23,989 nucleotides of DNA. It comes from VAZQ01 sp036522235. GTDB taxonomy: Bacteria > Pseudomonadota > Alphaproteobacteria > Rhizobiales > Xanthobacteraceae. This document shows positions 1-8,483 of the stretch, in pieces. Position 1 is the first letter of the stretch. The number at the start of each line of letters is the position of its first letter. The translations under genes and the position numbers were made by a program. A model generated the notes under the pieces. It saw only the letters and a program-made list of their open reading frames with translations. It was not told the DNA's origin and ran no database searches. The stretch spans positions 1 to 23,989 of the forward strand of contig DATDGG010000529.1 in assembly GCA_036522235.1 (NCBI GenBank), in the 5' to 3' direction.

Positions 1-958
1 GCCACCATTTCTCGGCCTCGGCGCGATGAAAGGCGCCGAGCGCTTCCGGGGTGAGCTGGTCACGCGGGTAGATGTCCTGCGCGATATCGGTGAGGCGCTT
101 GCGCACCGTCGTATCCGCCAGGGCGTTGACGACGGCCTCGTTGAGCTTGGTGATGATCGGCTTGGGCGTGTTCTTCGGCACCCAGAGCGCGTGCCAGAAC
201 GAGAAGTAGAATCCCGGCAAGCCGGCTTCGTCCACCGTCGGAATATCAGGCGCGACCGGCACCCGGCTCTTGGCGGTCACCGCGTAGGCCTTGATGGTGC
301 CGGCCTGCACCTGCGGCAGCGAGACCGCCGGCGTGTCGAGCAGGATGTCGATCTGCCCCGCCACCAGGTCCTGCATCGACAGGCCGGCGCTGCGATAGGG
401 CACCATCTGCCAGTGGATGCCGAGCGTGTTCTGTAAAAGGATGCCGGCCACATGGCTCGGCGTCCCGATCCCGGAATTGCCCTCGGTGGCCTTGTCGGGG
501 TTGGCCTTGAGCCAGGCGATGAGGCCCTTGAGATCGTTGACCTCGAGCGACTTACGCGAGTCGATCAGGAACGGCTGGTTGGCGATGAGCGCGACCGGAT
601 CGAAATCCCCGATGATGTCGTATTGGAGCGGATAGATCGCCCCGTTCGCCATATTGGTTCCCCACTGGCCGAGATTGATGGTGTAGCCGTCGGGCGCCGC
701 GCGCGCGACGCGCCCGACCCCGAGGGTGCCACCGGCGCCGGTCACATTCTCGACAATGACCGGCTGGCCGAGCGTCGCCCGCATGCCCTCCGCCACGATG
801 CGGGCGATGACATCGGTCGAGCCGCCGGTCGCGAGCGGCACGATCATGGTGATCGGACGCGTCGGATAGGCCTGCGCGGCGGCCTCGCCGGCGCCCGCCA
901 AGAGTGCCGCAAAGGCGAGTGCCGCAAAGGCGGCGGCAGCGAAGATCGGCTTGCGCAT
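1..958 (-). CDS. Bug/TctC-family periplasmic solute-binding protein (3' end beyond window)
   Basis: This gene would encode a periplasmic receptor of the tripartite tricarboxylate transporter (TctC/Bug) family, which captures small carboxylates for a TctAB-type permease. The start is the ATG at 958-956, preceded by a GAGG Shine-Dalgarno about six bases upstream. The N-terminus is a signal peptide (MRK, then an Ala/Phe/Leu-rich core, ending near AAAQA). The mature protein opens with YPTRPITMIVPLATGGSTD, the usual Bug start, followed by GQPVIVENVTGAGGTLG, DGYTINLGQWG and GIGTPSHVAG, all standard positions in this family. Later segments (LPGFYFSFWHALWVPKNTP) also fit. About 319 codons are visible with no stop, so only the extreme C-terminus is missing. 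No TctA or TctB gene is seen here, as is common for orphan Bug receptors. The ligand cannot be inferred. Confidence 0.93.
   Translation of the reverse strand, partial: MRKPIFAAAAFAALAFAALLAGAGEAAAQAYPTRPITMIVPLATGGSTDVIARIVAEGMRATLGQPVIVENVTGAGGTLGVGRVARAAPDGYTINLGQWGTNMANGAIYPLQYDIIGDFDPVALIANQPFLIDSRKSLEVNDLKGLIAWLKANPDKATEGNSGIGTPSHVAGILLQNTLGIHWQMVPYRSAGLSMQDLVAGQIDILLDTPAVSLPQVQAGTIKAYAVTAKSRVPVAPDIPTVDEAGLPGFYFSFWHALWVPKNTPKPIITKLNEAVVNALADTTVRKRLTDIAQDIYPRDQLTPEALGAFHRAEAEKWW
904..933. repeat. 15-bp tandem duplication inside a signal-peptide coding region
   Basis: The unit GTGCCGCAAAGGCGA (904-918) is followed directly by a copy differing only in its last base (919-933). It encodes a repeated Phe-Ala-Ala-Leu-Ala pattern in the hydrophobic core of the Bug-protein signal peptide, so it lengthens the core in frame by five residues. 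It looks like a replication-slippage duplication tolerated because the core only needs to stay hydrophobic. Confidence 0.85.
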
Positions 959-1061
959 GGGGCACCTCGTTTCCCGGCTCAAAGGCTGCGCCCAAGCTAC
1001 TTCATCTTTGCCCGCATGGTCGAGTATAGGAATGGAGCAAAGCAACGGGACGGGGGGAGTC

Positions 1062-1988
1062 ATGGGCAAGCCGATCGAAATCCGCATGGGCGGCTATGGG
1101 CCGGCCACGACCGGCTTCAGCCGGGCGCTCAAGCGCATCGGCGATCGGCTCACGGCCAGGTTCGCGGACGCGATCGACATCAAATATGTCTGGAACATCA
1201 TGGATCTCGGCTACCGGGCCGAGGACATATTGTGGCTGGTGGAGCACGGCTTGCTGACGCTCGGCTATCAATCGAGCAGCTACCTGACCGACCGCGTTCC
1301 CGAGCTCGGCTTTGTCGATCTTCCGTTCCTGTTCGCGCGCACGGATGAGGCGCGCGCCGCGGTCGATGGCGCGCTCGGGCAATTGCTGGCGCGCAAGATC
1401 GAGGAGCGTGTCAACTATCGCATCCTCGGCTTCTTCGAGAACGGGTTTCGGCATCTCTCCAATCGCTTGCGCGCGGTGCGCGTGCCCGCCGACCTCGCCG
1501 GCCTGCGTATCCGCGTGCTGCCGAGCCAGGTCCAGGCGCGCACCTTCGCACTTCTGGGCGCGGTCCCGCTGCGGCTCGACCTCACCGAGGCGATCGCCAT
1601 GATCAAGGCCGCCGAGATCGATGCGCAGGAGAATCCGCTCTCCAACACCGTCACCTATGGGGTGCACAATTTCCACCGCTTCCACACCCTGACCAACCAT
1701 TTCTACATATCGCGGCCGATCTTCCTCAACCGCACTGCCTTCGAGAGCTGGCCGGCCGATCTGCAGGAGGAGATGCGTGCGGCCGTGCAGGACGCGATCG
1801 CGTTCCAGCGCGACCTGCACGAGCACGAGGAGGAGGACGCGCGGCGCGCCATCGAGGCCGCGGGCTGCGAGGTGGTCGAGCTCGATGGCGACCAGCATGC
1901 GGCGTTCGTTGCGGCGGTGCAGCCGTTGTTGCGGGAAGCGCGGGGGGAATATGGGGAGGAATTGTTCGGGCTTGCCGGCGCAAGCTGA
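1062..1988 (+). CDS. TRAP-transporter DctP-like substrate-binding protein without signal peptide
   Basis: The product (308 aa) resembles DctP receptors of TRAP dicarboxylate transporters, which bind organic acids for DctQM permeases. Family hallmarks are GLRIRV near residues 148-153, whose Arg151 matches the carboxylate-binding arginine, and QENPLSN near 189-195. The surrounding ENGFRHLSN and HFYISRPIFLN segments also fit. I chose the ATG at 1062 because a purine-rich GGGGGGAG lies just upstream. An in-frame ATG at 1032 would add ten residues and also gives no signal peptide. The protein begins directly with the first beta strand (PIEIRMGGYGP), so no export signal is visible, which is unusual for a TRAP receptor. 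No DctQ or DctM gene is adjacent. It is divergent from the Bug receptor gene across about 100 bp. A cytoplasmic binding role, or loss of the leader, are both possible. Confidence 0.85.
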   Translation: MGKPIEIRMGGYGPATTGFSRALKRIGDRLTARFADAIDIKYVWNIMDLGYRAEDILWLVEHGLLTLGYQSSSYLTDRVPELGFVDLPFLFARTDEARAAVDGALGQLLARKIEERVNYRILGFFENGFRHLSNRLRAVRVPADLAGLRIRVLPSQVQARTFALLGAVPLRLDLTEAIAMIKAAEIDAQENPLSNTVTYGVHNFHRFHTLTNHFYISRPIFLNRTAFESWPADLQEEMRAAVQDAIAFQRDLHEHEEEDARRAIEAAGCEVVELDGDQHAAFVAAVQPLLREARGEYGEELFGLAGAS

Positions 1989-2090
1989 TGGCCGACGCAC
2001 TTCACGACCATCCGTCAGGCTGTCGACGGTGGGTGAATGCGCCGCGCATAGGAAAAGAAACTTTGTTAAGAAGCGCACAATCCGCGGCCG

Positions 2091-2519
2091 CTAGAAATCC
2101 ACGAGTGCGATCCCGTAGCCGTAAATGCTGTCTTCCGCCCCATTCTGCAATCGTTTCATGACTTTCTGGACCGGCCAGATGATTTGTCCGCCCTTCAACC
2201 GAACCGTGACATTGATTTCTGCGTCCGGATCGCTGTCGTCGCCTTGCCATTCCGCACCGGTTTGCCGGCAGATGACCTCTCCCACATAAGCGCCGATCGA
2301 GAACAGTCGGTTGCCGAAGTTTTCGGATAGCAGGCCGCCCGGCTTGGGTTTGCCATCCGGTGCGTGCTCGTCGAAGAAACGATCAATCTCCTTGAGGCTC
2401 TTGATGGAGAAATCCGCCGCATAGCCGGAGCTCGATAGCGCGCCCGCGATCCACGCCGCCGCCGACCTTGCGTCGTCGGCGATGCTCGCATCCGCGCGGT
2501 TGTTCGTCGGGTCTCGCAT
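2091..2519 (-). CDS. Uncharacterised protein, possibly DUF3806-like
   Basis: A 142-aa acidic, soluble protein with no signal peptide or membrane segment. The most structured part is GNRLFSIGAYVGEVICRQTGA, then EINVTVRLKGGQIIWPVQKV and KRLQNGAEDSIYGYG. From memory this pattern (a helix with GAYxGEV, a two-strand segment ending in a hydrophobic P-x-KV, then a short helix with an ED pair) is reminiscent of DUF3806-type proteins, but I could not test that. It lies 8 bp downstream of the 2528-3271 gene on the same strand, so the two are probably co-transcribed and co-translated. Function unknown. Confidence 0.7.
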   Translation of the reverse strand: MRDPTNNRADASIADDARSAAAWIAGALSSSGYAADFSIKSLKEIDRFFDEHAPDGKPKPGGLLSENFGNRLFSIGAYVGEVICRQTGAEWQGDDSDPDAEINVTVRLKGGQIIWPVQKVMKRLQNGAEDSIYGYGIALVDF

Positions 2520-2527
2520 GGATCCGC

Positions 2528-3271
2528 CTATTCCGCGATCTGACGTTTCGGGTTATTCTGCAGGATGACGTATTGCTTCCTGAGCTCGTAGCCGAGCTGC
2601 GGCCACCGCTCGACATAGTCGCGCAGCGCTCGCGCCCCCTCCTCCCAGTTCTCACCATTGACCCTGCAGTCCGCCTGCGGCGAATCGACCTCGTCGCGCA
2701 CCGCGACCAGACGAACCCCGAAGAATCCGTCGGCTTCAATGAATGGCCGAAAAGCTTCGAACGTATTGGTCAGTAGGCAGCAGGGACAAAATGGATGGTC
2801 CCCCTCCTCGGATTGGCCCTCGGGCGTCGTGGCCTGCGGAGGGCGCCGCACATAGTGCATAACCGGACCCAGCAGCGCCCGACGATTCAGCGCCGCCCTG
2901 TCGTCGCGTGGCGGGAACGCCATTTCGAAGGCCGCGCAATGTTGCGCCTTGTCACGCTCGGAGTCCATCAACACGACCAAATCGAGCTTGGCCCAGTCGT
3001 CAAACCCCCGGGAGACCGCGTCATTCAAACTGTTACCTGTGGCATGCTGGTATTCGAAGATGCCTTTTGACGCGAGCTCAGGATGGATCGTCGCCATCGT
3101 CGTCACCGACCGAACGCCACCGTCCTTCAGCGGATGGACTTCGATCAGACGCGGCTGAAAAACGAACTTGGTGCCGCGATGCTCAAGCCAGGATTCGTGG
3201 CGTGTGACCGGGTGGCCCCGCTGCTCCAGCGCATGCGCGGCCATCTGCACGACGTCATGCTCGCTCATCAT
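2528..3271 (-). CDS. Uncharacterised protein, DUF6348-like, with CPCC motif
   Basis: A 247-aa soluble protein. The reading frame is open to 3325, but the upstream part is Arg-rich and out of character, so I place the start at the ATG-ATG pair at 3271/3268 (MMSEHDVVQMAAHALEQRG). Visible features are an N-terminal helix, a beta-rich middle (KFVFQPRLIEVHPLKDGGVRSV) and a short Cys motif, HPFCPCCLLTNTF, near residue 170, that could bind a metal or form a disulfide. The C-terminus holds a helical segment (ARALRDYVERWPQLGYELRKQ). The layout recalls the uncharacterised DUF6348 family, a recollection I could not verify. It is the first gene of a two-gene unit with the 142-aa gene. Base composition looks more AT-rich than in neighbouring operons, which may indicate acquisition. 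Confidence 0.75.
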   Translation of the reverse strand: MMSEHDVVQMAAHALEQRGHPVTRHESWLEHRGTKFVFQPRLIEVHPLKDGGVRSVTTMATIHPELASKGIFEYQHATGNSLNDAVSRGFDDWAKLDLVVLMDSERDKAQHCAAFEMAFPPRDDRAALNRRALLGPVMHYVRRPPQATTPEGQSEEGDHPFCPCCLLTNTFEAFRPFIEADGFFGVRLVAVRDEVDSPQADCRVNGENWEEGARALRDYVERWPQLGYELRKQYVILQNNPKRQIAE

Positions 3272-3553
3272 TGTTTGTGGTCCACGCGCTCGCGGCAGGT
3301 CTGCACGGTCGGTTCGGAGACGCAATGTTTTCGAAGTCGCGTGGCGGCGTCAAGGAGGAATCGGCTTCGTTTTGCGGGCTATCCCGGGCGCAGGGCCGTG
3401 ATCGCCTCCGCTGGCTGAGACACGTTGCCTTCTGTCTGGATCGCTTCCGGCCGGTGAGACCCGGGCATGACTTGATTTCGCCTCATCGGCATGTTCAGGG
3501 CACCAGTCCCGACGCCCATGGATCAGGCACCGATGAGCTAACGGAGGTTGCCG

Positions 3554-3946
3554 ATGGCGTGCATTCACTACGAAATACTTCTCGACGTATCTGCCGACAA
3601 AGCCTGGGCGGCGTTGCGCGACGTGGGTTCCGCGCATCGTCTGTTTGCAGGCGTGCTGACGGACGGCCGTCTGGACGGCGATATCCGGACCGTGACGTTC
3701 GCCAACGGCCTGGTGGCGCGGGAGCGGATCATCGATGTCGACGAATCCCATCGGCGCGTTGCCTACGCGGTGATCGACAATATGTTCGAGCATCACAGCG
3801 CGTCCATGCAGATCTTGCCCGCCGGAGAGGGACGCTGCCGATTTGTCTGGATCACCGACCTGCTGCCCGACGAACGGGCCGCCATGGTTAGGCCGCTGGT
3901 CGAACAAGGGTGCACCGCCATGAAGCGCGTCCTGGAGGGAGCTTGA
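3554..3946 (+). CDS. SRPBCC (START/polyketide-cyclase fold) family protein
   Basis: A 130-aa small helix-grip protein. It starts at the ATG at 3554 with GGAGG six bases upstream; an in-frame TTG at 3548 is a weaker choice because it overlaps that site. The sequence follows the SRPBCC order: a first strand IHYEILLDVSADKAWAAL with the DVSAD/KAW signature, a central GDIRTVTFANG turn, RERIIDVDESHRRVAYAVI, then CRFVWITDLLPDE and a long C-terminal helix. Such proteins bind hydrophobic ligands in a cavity, and some catalyse cyclisations or hydrolysis. The ligand cannot be read from sequence. It converges on the 3947-4981 gene with no intergenic base: its TGA (3944-3946) directly abuts the opposing stop. 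Confidence 0.85.
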   Translation: MACIHYEILLDVSADKAWAALRDVGSAHRLFAGVLTDGRLDGDIRTVTFANGLVARERIIDVDESHRRVAYAVIDNMFEHHSASMQILPAGEGRCRFVWITDLLPDERAAMVRPLVEQGCTAMKRVLEGA

Positions 3947-4981
3947 TCAACCACGCCGATCCAATCGCAACAGCACCTGGTCGCTGATCAACGCGGACTC
4001 GACCTTGGCGACGCGGAACCCTGCCTGTGCGGCGAGCGGCGCGAAGCCGGCAATGCCGCGAGGGACCAATTTGAAGCGCATCTGCGCGATCATTCGTCGC
4101 CGGGTCTCGTCCGCGCAGGTCACCGAGCCGGCCACCAGACGCACGCCCCTCCCTTCGGCACGCAGCGCCTGAAGATTGGAGACGATGGCCTGATCGCTGC
4201 CGTATTCGAACAATGCCCCCTCGGAGGAGGCCGCAATGACCGCGCCTGCCGACGAACGCTCCTCGACCAGGCTCGCCAGCGCGGCGGGCCGGTTCCAATC
4301 GTAGTCGCGATGCTGCATGGCGATGTCGAGCCCGGCGAGCGGCCCATTGTCGGCGCGTAGCGCTGCCAGCGCATTGGCGCCGAAAAATGCACCGTCCGGG
4401 CTCACGTCGAGCACCTCGATGGCAATACGCCGGTTCAGCAGATCGGGGCGCGCCCGGCGCAACAGGATCAGCGCGTTGATGCTGTCGAGTGCCGGACCGC
4501 CGCCGATATTGATCAGGCTCAGCGGCGCCGTCGCTGCGGCCGCCGCCAGGTCGTCGACAATTTCTTCGGCGATGAGATGCGCGACCTGCTGCATCCGCAG
4601 GCGCACCAGGACGACATGAGGCGCCGCGGCAACGCGCCGATCCATCGGCGTGTCATAGGGCGGCACCAGATTGTCGGCGCCGAGCTTCATCACATAGGTG
4701 CTTATCCCGTCCAGGAAACCTTCGTTGGGGTTGAACATCGCGCGGACGAGCCGGGACTTCCTGGCTGCCGACCGCAGCATCATTCCCATGATGAATTTCG
4801 GGATGCGGCGCCGCCGGCGCTCGCCCGCCATATAGGCCTCATGGCAGCCGCGGACCATGGCCGGATCATCGGGCACCGCGAACCGGGGGCTGGTTACATC
4901 GATCACCGGCAGGTCGAAGCCTTCGCGGGTCCGCGCATAGGTGACACCGTCGCTCGTGGTCGGGCTGGAAGAGGGCTGCAT
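3947..4981 (-). CDS. SAM-dependent methyltransferase-like protein
   Basis: A 344-aa protein. The frame remains open upstream to 5695, but that part is antisense to the SnoaL-like gene, so I use the ATG at 4981-4979. The centre has a Rossmann-type pattern: LSLINIGGGPALDSINAL (about 155-171) fits glycine-rich motif I of class I methyltransferases. IAIEVLDVSPDG (about 187-197) fits the acidic end of strand 2, with Asp192 the likely ribose ligand. A later QAGFRVAKVE segment matches the strand-6/7 region. The N-terminal 130 residues are helical and basic (GERRRRRIPKF). No substrate-binding motif is recognisable, so the call rests on the fold pattern. Neighbours are two small lipid- or polyketide-binding-fold proteins, one on each side. 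Confidence 0.65.
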   Translation of the reverse strand: MQPSSSPTTSDGVTYARTREGFDLPVIDVTSPRFAVPDDPAMVRGCHEAYMAGERRRRRIPKFIMGMMLRSAARKSRLVRAMFNPNEGFLDGISTYVMKLGADNLVPPYDTPMDRRVAAAPHVVLVRLRMQQVAHLIAEEIVDDLAAAAATAPLSLINIGGGPALDSINALILLRRARPDLLNRRIAIEVLDVSPDGAFFGANALAALRADNGPLAGLDIAMQHRDYDWNRPAALASLVEERSSAGAVIAASSEGALFEYGSDQAIVSNLQALRAEGRGVRLVAGSVTCADETRRRMIAQMRFKLVPRGIAGFAPLAAQAGFRVAKVESALISDQVLLRLDRRG

Positions 4982-5099
4982 GAGGTTTTTTGTTCCTGTT
5001 CCATCGGCTGGGCGGCCGACTCCTGCGGGTGTGGTCGCCACCCGTTTCAATCTCGGAGACCCGTGACTACCAATAACCCATAAAACGCGCCCTTCTGTG

Positions 5100-5114
5100 G
5101 CCAACGCAGTTGGC
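5100..5114. promoter_or_regulatory. Inverted repeat in divergent intergenic region, possible operator
   Basis: A perfect 6-bp inverted repeat with a 3-bp centre (GCCAAC-GCA-GTTGGC) lies in the 261-bp region between the divergent methyltransferase-like and SnoaL-like genes. It is in a locally more AT-rich stretch. Its size and position suit a dimeric regulator, but no regulator gene is nearby and the match could be chance. Confidence 0.25.
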
Positions 5115-5242
5115 TCGCCGAAATTTTGGCCTGCCAAATCACCGAACATGGGATTGCGGGGCGCGCCGTGTAAACTCGAATATCGCCAGTGCCGCCGCCA
5201 CGCAGGGATTTGGCAGCAACGCGACATGGAGGTGGTGTGGTG

Positions 5243-5752
5243 ATGGACGCTCGCCTGCAATTGGTCGAGGAGCACGTCAGGCTGGAAAACCAGCACGACC
5301 TTGAAGGCATCATGCGTACCTTTGGGACCATGGCGCGCTACGACGATGAACCGTGGGAGCTTCACTATGCGGGCCGTGATGCGGTGCGCGGCTTCTATCA
5401 AGGTCTCCTGCTGGCGATCCCCGATTTGCAGATCGATGTTCGGCACCGGCATGTCGGAGAAGCCGCGGTCGTGCTGGAGGTCGTGATCCGCGGGACACAC
5501 CTGGGCACGTGGCGCGGGCTTCCGCCGACCGGCGCGCGCCTCGCGTTTCCGTTGTGCGGCGTCTACACCTTCGACGAGGCCGACCGCCTGGCCGGGGAGC
5601 GCATCTATTACGATCGTGCGACGGTGCTGCGGCAACTCGGGCTGTTCCGCGAGCCCGAGGGCGCGCTCGGCCGCCTCACCACCGCGCTCATGCACCCGCT
5701 CACCATGGCCCGCATCGCCGGGCGGACGATTTTTCGGTCACGAGCAGGATGA
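5243..5752 (+). CDS. SnoaL-like / ester-cyclase-fold protein
   Basis: A 169-aa protein of the NTF2-like superfamily. The start is the ATG at 5243, with a GGAGG-type site (5228-5235) about eight bases upstream; the frame extends further upstream without good coding character. The order is typical of SnoaL-like 'ester cyclase' proteins: an N-terminal helix (LVEEHVRLENQHDLEGIM), GRDAVRGFYQGLLLAIPDLQID, then RGTHLGTWRGLPPTGARLAFPLCGVY and a C-terminal strand with ERIYYDRATVLRQLG. The TGxxxGLPPTG-like loop is a strong family mark. The family includes polyketide cyclases and many proteins of unknown role. The last 30 residues form a basic tail beyond the usual domain. Confidence 0.87.
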   Translation: MDARLQLVEEHVRLENQHDLEGIMRTFGTMARYDDEPWELHYAGRDAVRGFYQGLLLAIPDLQIDVRHRHVGEAAVVLEVVIRGTHLGTWRGLPPTGARLAFPLCGVYTFDEADRLAGERIYYDRATVLRQLGLFREPEGALGRLTTALMHPLTMARIAGRTIFRSRAG

Positions 5753-5786
5753 AATTCGGCTGATTTCTGTCGAGTCGCGTGCGCGA

Positions 5787-6140
5787 TCACGCAGGCCCAC
5801 CATGGGCCGTGGGGTGGCGAGGCTGGTAAAGGCCGAGGTCGCCGCCACCCGGAAGCCGCAGCGTGCACAGGAGGCCCCAGCCCTCGTCGCTGAGAGGACC
5901 GCATTCGATGCCCTGCTTGCCGAGCCGGGCGATCTCCGCCTGCACATCGTCGCACACGAGATAGAGCTCATGCTTGCCGTTGGCCTCGGCCGGATGGCAG
6001 GCGATCTCGGCGGGTGGTGCGGCGAAGATCAGCCAGCCGCCGCCCGCGTCGACCGCAGCAAAGCCGAGCACGTCGTGGAAAAAAGCGCGGTCCGCTTCCG
6101 CGTCGCGGGTATAGATGATCGCGTGCATGCCGGTGATCAT
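5787..6140 (-). CDS. VOC (glyoxalase/bleomycin-resistance) family protein
   Basis: A 117-aa protein with a single vicinal-oxygen-chelate domain built from two beta-alpha-beta-beta-beta units. It begins GMHAIIYTRDAEADRAFFHDVLGF, the standard first strand and helix. WLIFAAPPAEIACHP follows, then KHELYLVCDDVQAEIARLGKQGIECGP (second unit) and LGLYQPRHP at the end, where the family usually has its last metal ligand. Candidate metal ligands are His6 or His10-area residues, Glu in KHELY and the terminal strand, but their assignment is uncertain. The start could be Met1 (6140) or Met5 (6128). Members include lactoylglutathione lyases, dioxygenases and antibiotic-binding proteins, so substrate remains open. 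Confidence 0.88.
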   Translation of the reverse strand: MITGMHAIIYTRDAEADRAFFHDVLGFAAVDAGGGWLIFAAPPAEIACHPAEANGKHELYLVCDDVQAEIARLGKQGIECGPLSDEGWGLLCTLRLPGGGDLGLYQPRHPTAHGGPA

Positions 6141-6629
6141 GGGCCGCTCACGGAATGAGTGATTTCCCGCCGCGTAGTGCCCGAATGTAGGGGGTAAAAC
6201 TGCCCCTTTTTGTGACCCCCGCCCTGCCTCATCAAGGCCACCAGGGAATGACGATCCGTTGTTAACGTAAGATCAGTCCAACAAGCCCCTGACTTCCCGG
6301 CCGCGAACTCATCCGCCCCGCTCTTGACGAATCGGTCGTGATCCGGCTATTCGGCAAATTGACACTGGTGATTTGCGCCTGGCCGGAACTCCGCGCCGGG
6401 TTTTTGATTCGCGCCACGATAAAGCGCGTGGCTTTCGGCCACTTGAGCCCGATCGACCCGCGCGCCGGCCGCATGGCTCCGATGCCCCCGCCAACGCGAA
6501 TTGTTGTTTCCGGATTGTATTATCAATGAGCCCGCGCGTTGGAGCTATGCATTTCCGCCACGTCATTGCCCTTCCAACGGACCCGTCGGGCAGAGTGGCG
6601 CGGCGTAATGTGCGCTTGACGAATTGTCG
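6141..6629. other. 489-bp intergenic region with no supported gene
   Basis: The stretch between the VOC gene and the ABC permease gene holds only short open frames (under 95 codons) that overlap one another on both strands and lack start sites with ribosome-binding sequence. I see one terminator-like hairpin (6191-6211) and one hairpin touching the permease stop (6617-6632). No tRNA, riboswitch or convincing promoter pair was found. Confidence 0.5.
6191..6211 (+). terminator. Possible intrinsic terminator
   Basis: GGGGTA-AAAC-TGCCCC forms a six-pair stem (including one G-T wobble) with a four-base loop and is followed by five T residues. On the plus strand this has the form of a short rho-independent terminator. 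The nearest plus-strand gene ends at 5752, with an antisense gene between, so what it would terminate is unclear. Confidence 0.4.
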
Positions 6630-6632
6630 TCA
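6617..6632. other. Hairpin overlapping permease stop codon
   Basis: TGACGA-ATTG-TCGTCA is a perfect six-pair stem with a four-base loop. Its right arm contains the stop codon of the minus-strand permease gene. There is no T-tract on either side, so it is not a standard intrinsic terminator. It could stabilise the 3' end of the transcript. Confidence 0.35.
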
Positions 6633-7387
6633 GCTCTTGAGCCGATAGCCCGTCTTGAAGATCCACCCCACCACCGCCAAGCACACCAGCAGGAACAGCG
6701 CGGTCATCGCCAGGCTCACCCCCACGCTCACGTCGGCGATCTCGAAGAAGGCCCAGCGGAAGCCGCTGATGAGATAGACCACCGGATTGAACAAGGTGAC
6801 GGTCTGCCAGGCCGGCGGCAGCACGCTGATGGAGTAGAAGCTGCCGCCCAAAAAGGTCAGTGGCGAGATGATCAGGAGCGGCACGATCTGCAGCTTCTCG
6901 AAGCCGTCCGCCCAGATGCCGATGATGAAGCCGAGCAGGCTGAAGGTCACGGCAGTCAGCACCAGGAAGGCCAGCATCCAGAACGGATGCAGGATATGCA
7001 GCGGCACGAACAGGCCGGCGGTCGCCAGGATGATAATGCCCAATATGATCGATTTGCTGGCCGCCGCCCCCACATAGCCGAGCACGATCTCGAAGAACGA
7101 CACCGGCGCCGACAGGAGCTCGTAGATGGTGCCGGTGAAGCGCGGAAAGTAAATACCGAACGAGGCGTTGGCGACGCTCTGGGTGAGCAAGGTCAGCATG
7201 ATCAGCCCCGGCACGATGAACATGCCGTAGGCGACCCCCTCGATCTCGGTGATGCGCGAGCCCATGGCGGCGCCGAAGACCACGAAATAGAGCGAGGTCG
7301 AGATCACCGGCGACACGATGCTCTGCGCGAGCGTGCGCATGGTGCGTGACATCTCGAACTTGTAGATGGCGCGGACGGCCCGGAGGT

Positions 7388-7391
<4 letters not shown>
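6630..7391 (-). CDS. yadH: ABC-2 type exporter permease, YadH-like
   Basis: A 253-aa integral inner-membrane permease of an ABC-2 exporter, closely patterned on E. coli YadH. Conserved segments are SPVISTSLYFVVFGAAMGSRI (first membrane span), YGMFIVPGLIMLTLLTQSVAN, ELLSAPVSFFEIVLGYVGAA (the coupling helix region) and SPLTFLGGSFYSISVLPPAWQ. NPVVYLISGFRWAFF lies near the C-terminus. About six membrane segments can be counted, the normal number. Its ATG overlaps the stop of the upstream ATPase gene by four bases (ATGA), so the pair is translationally coupled. The transported substrate of YadGH is not established. The symbol is given by family resemblance, not proven orthology. Confidence 0.92.
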
Positions 7392-8314
<923 letters not shown>

Positions 8315-8483
8315 GAGAGAAACGCGCCGGGCTGCAAACGTCTGGTTGATATGGGTGGCGAGGCCTGAATGGCGATGGTCGGGAAACGGTTGCTTGAGGG
8401 ATGGAGGGTGGAGGGGCGGACGGCACTTCCCGGCGGACGCCCGCTGGCGGACACCCCCAATGTGTGTGCGCGGACCTCAGTGT

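Noticed and set aside
3272..3325. Longer N-terminus for the DUF6348-like gene.
   Set aside because: Arg-rich residues with no homology character; the ATG-ATG pair at 3271 is the first natural start.
4982..5695. Extension of the methyltransferase-like gene to a much longer protein start near 5695.
   Set aside because: The extra part is antisense to the SnoaL-like gene, is Arg/His-rich, and no ribosome-binding site supports it.
6359..6387. TTGACA at 6359-6364 as a promoter -35 box.
   Set aside because: No -10-like hexamer is present at 16-18 bp spacing (GCCGGA at 17).
6212..6616. Small open frames (60-91 codons) on both strands in the 489-bp gap.
   Set aside because: They overlap each other, have no Shine-Dalgarno sequence and have low-complexity Arg/Ser/Pro composition.
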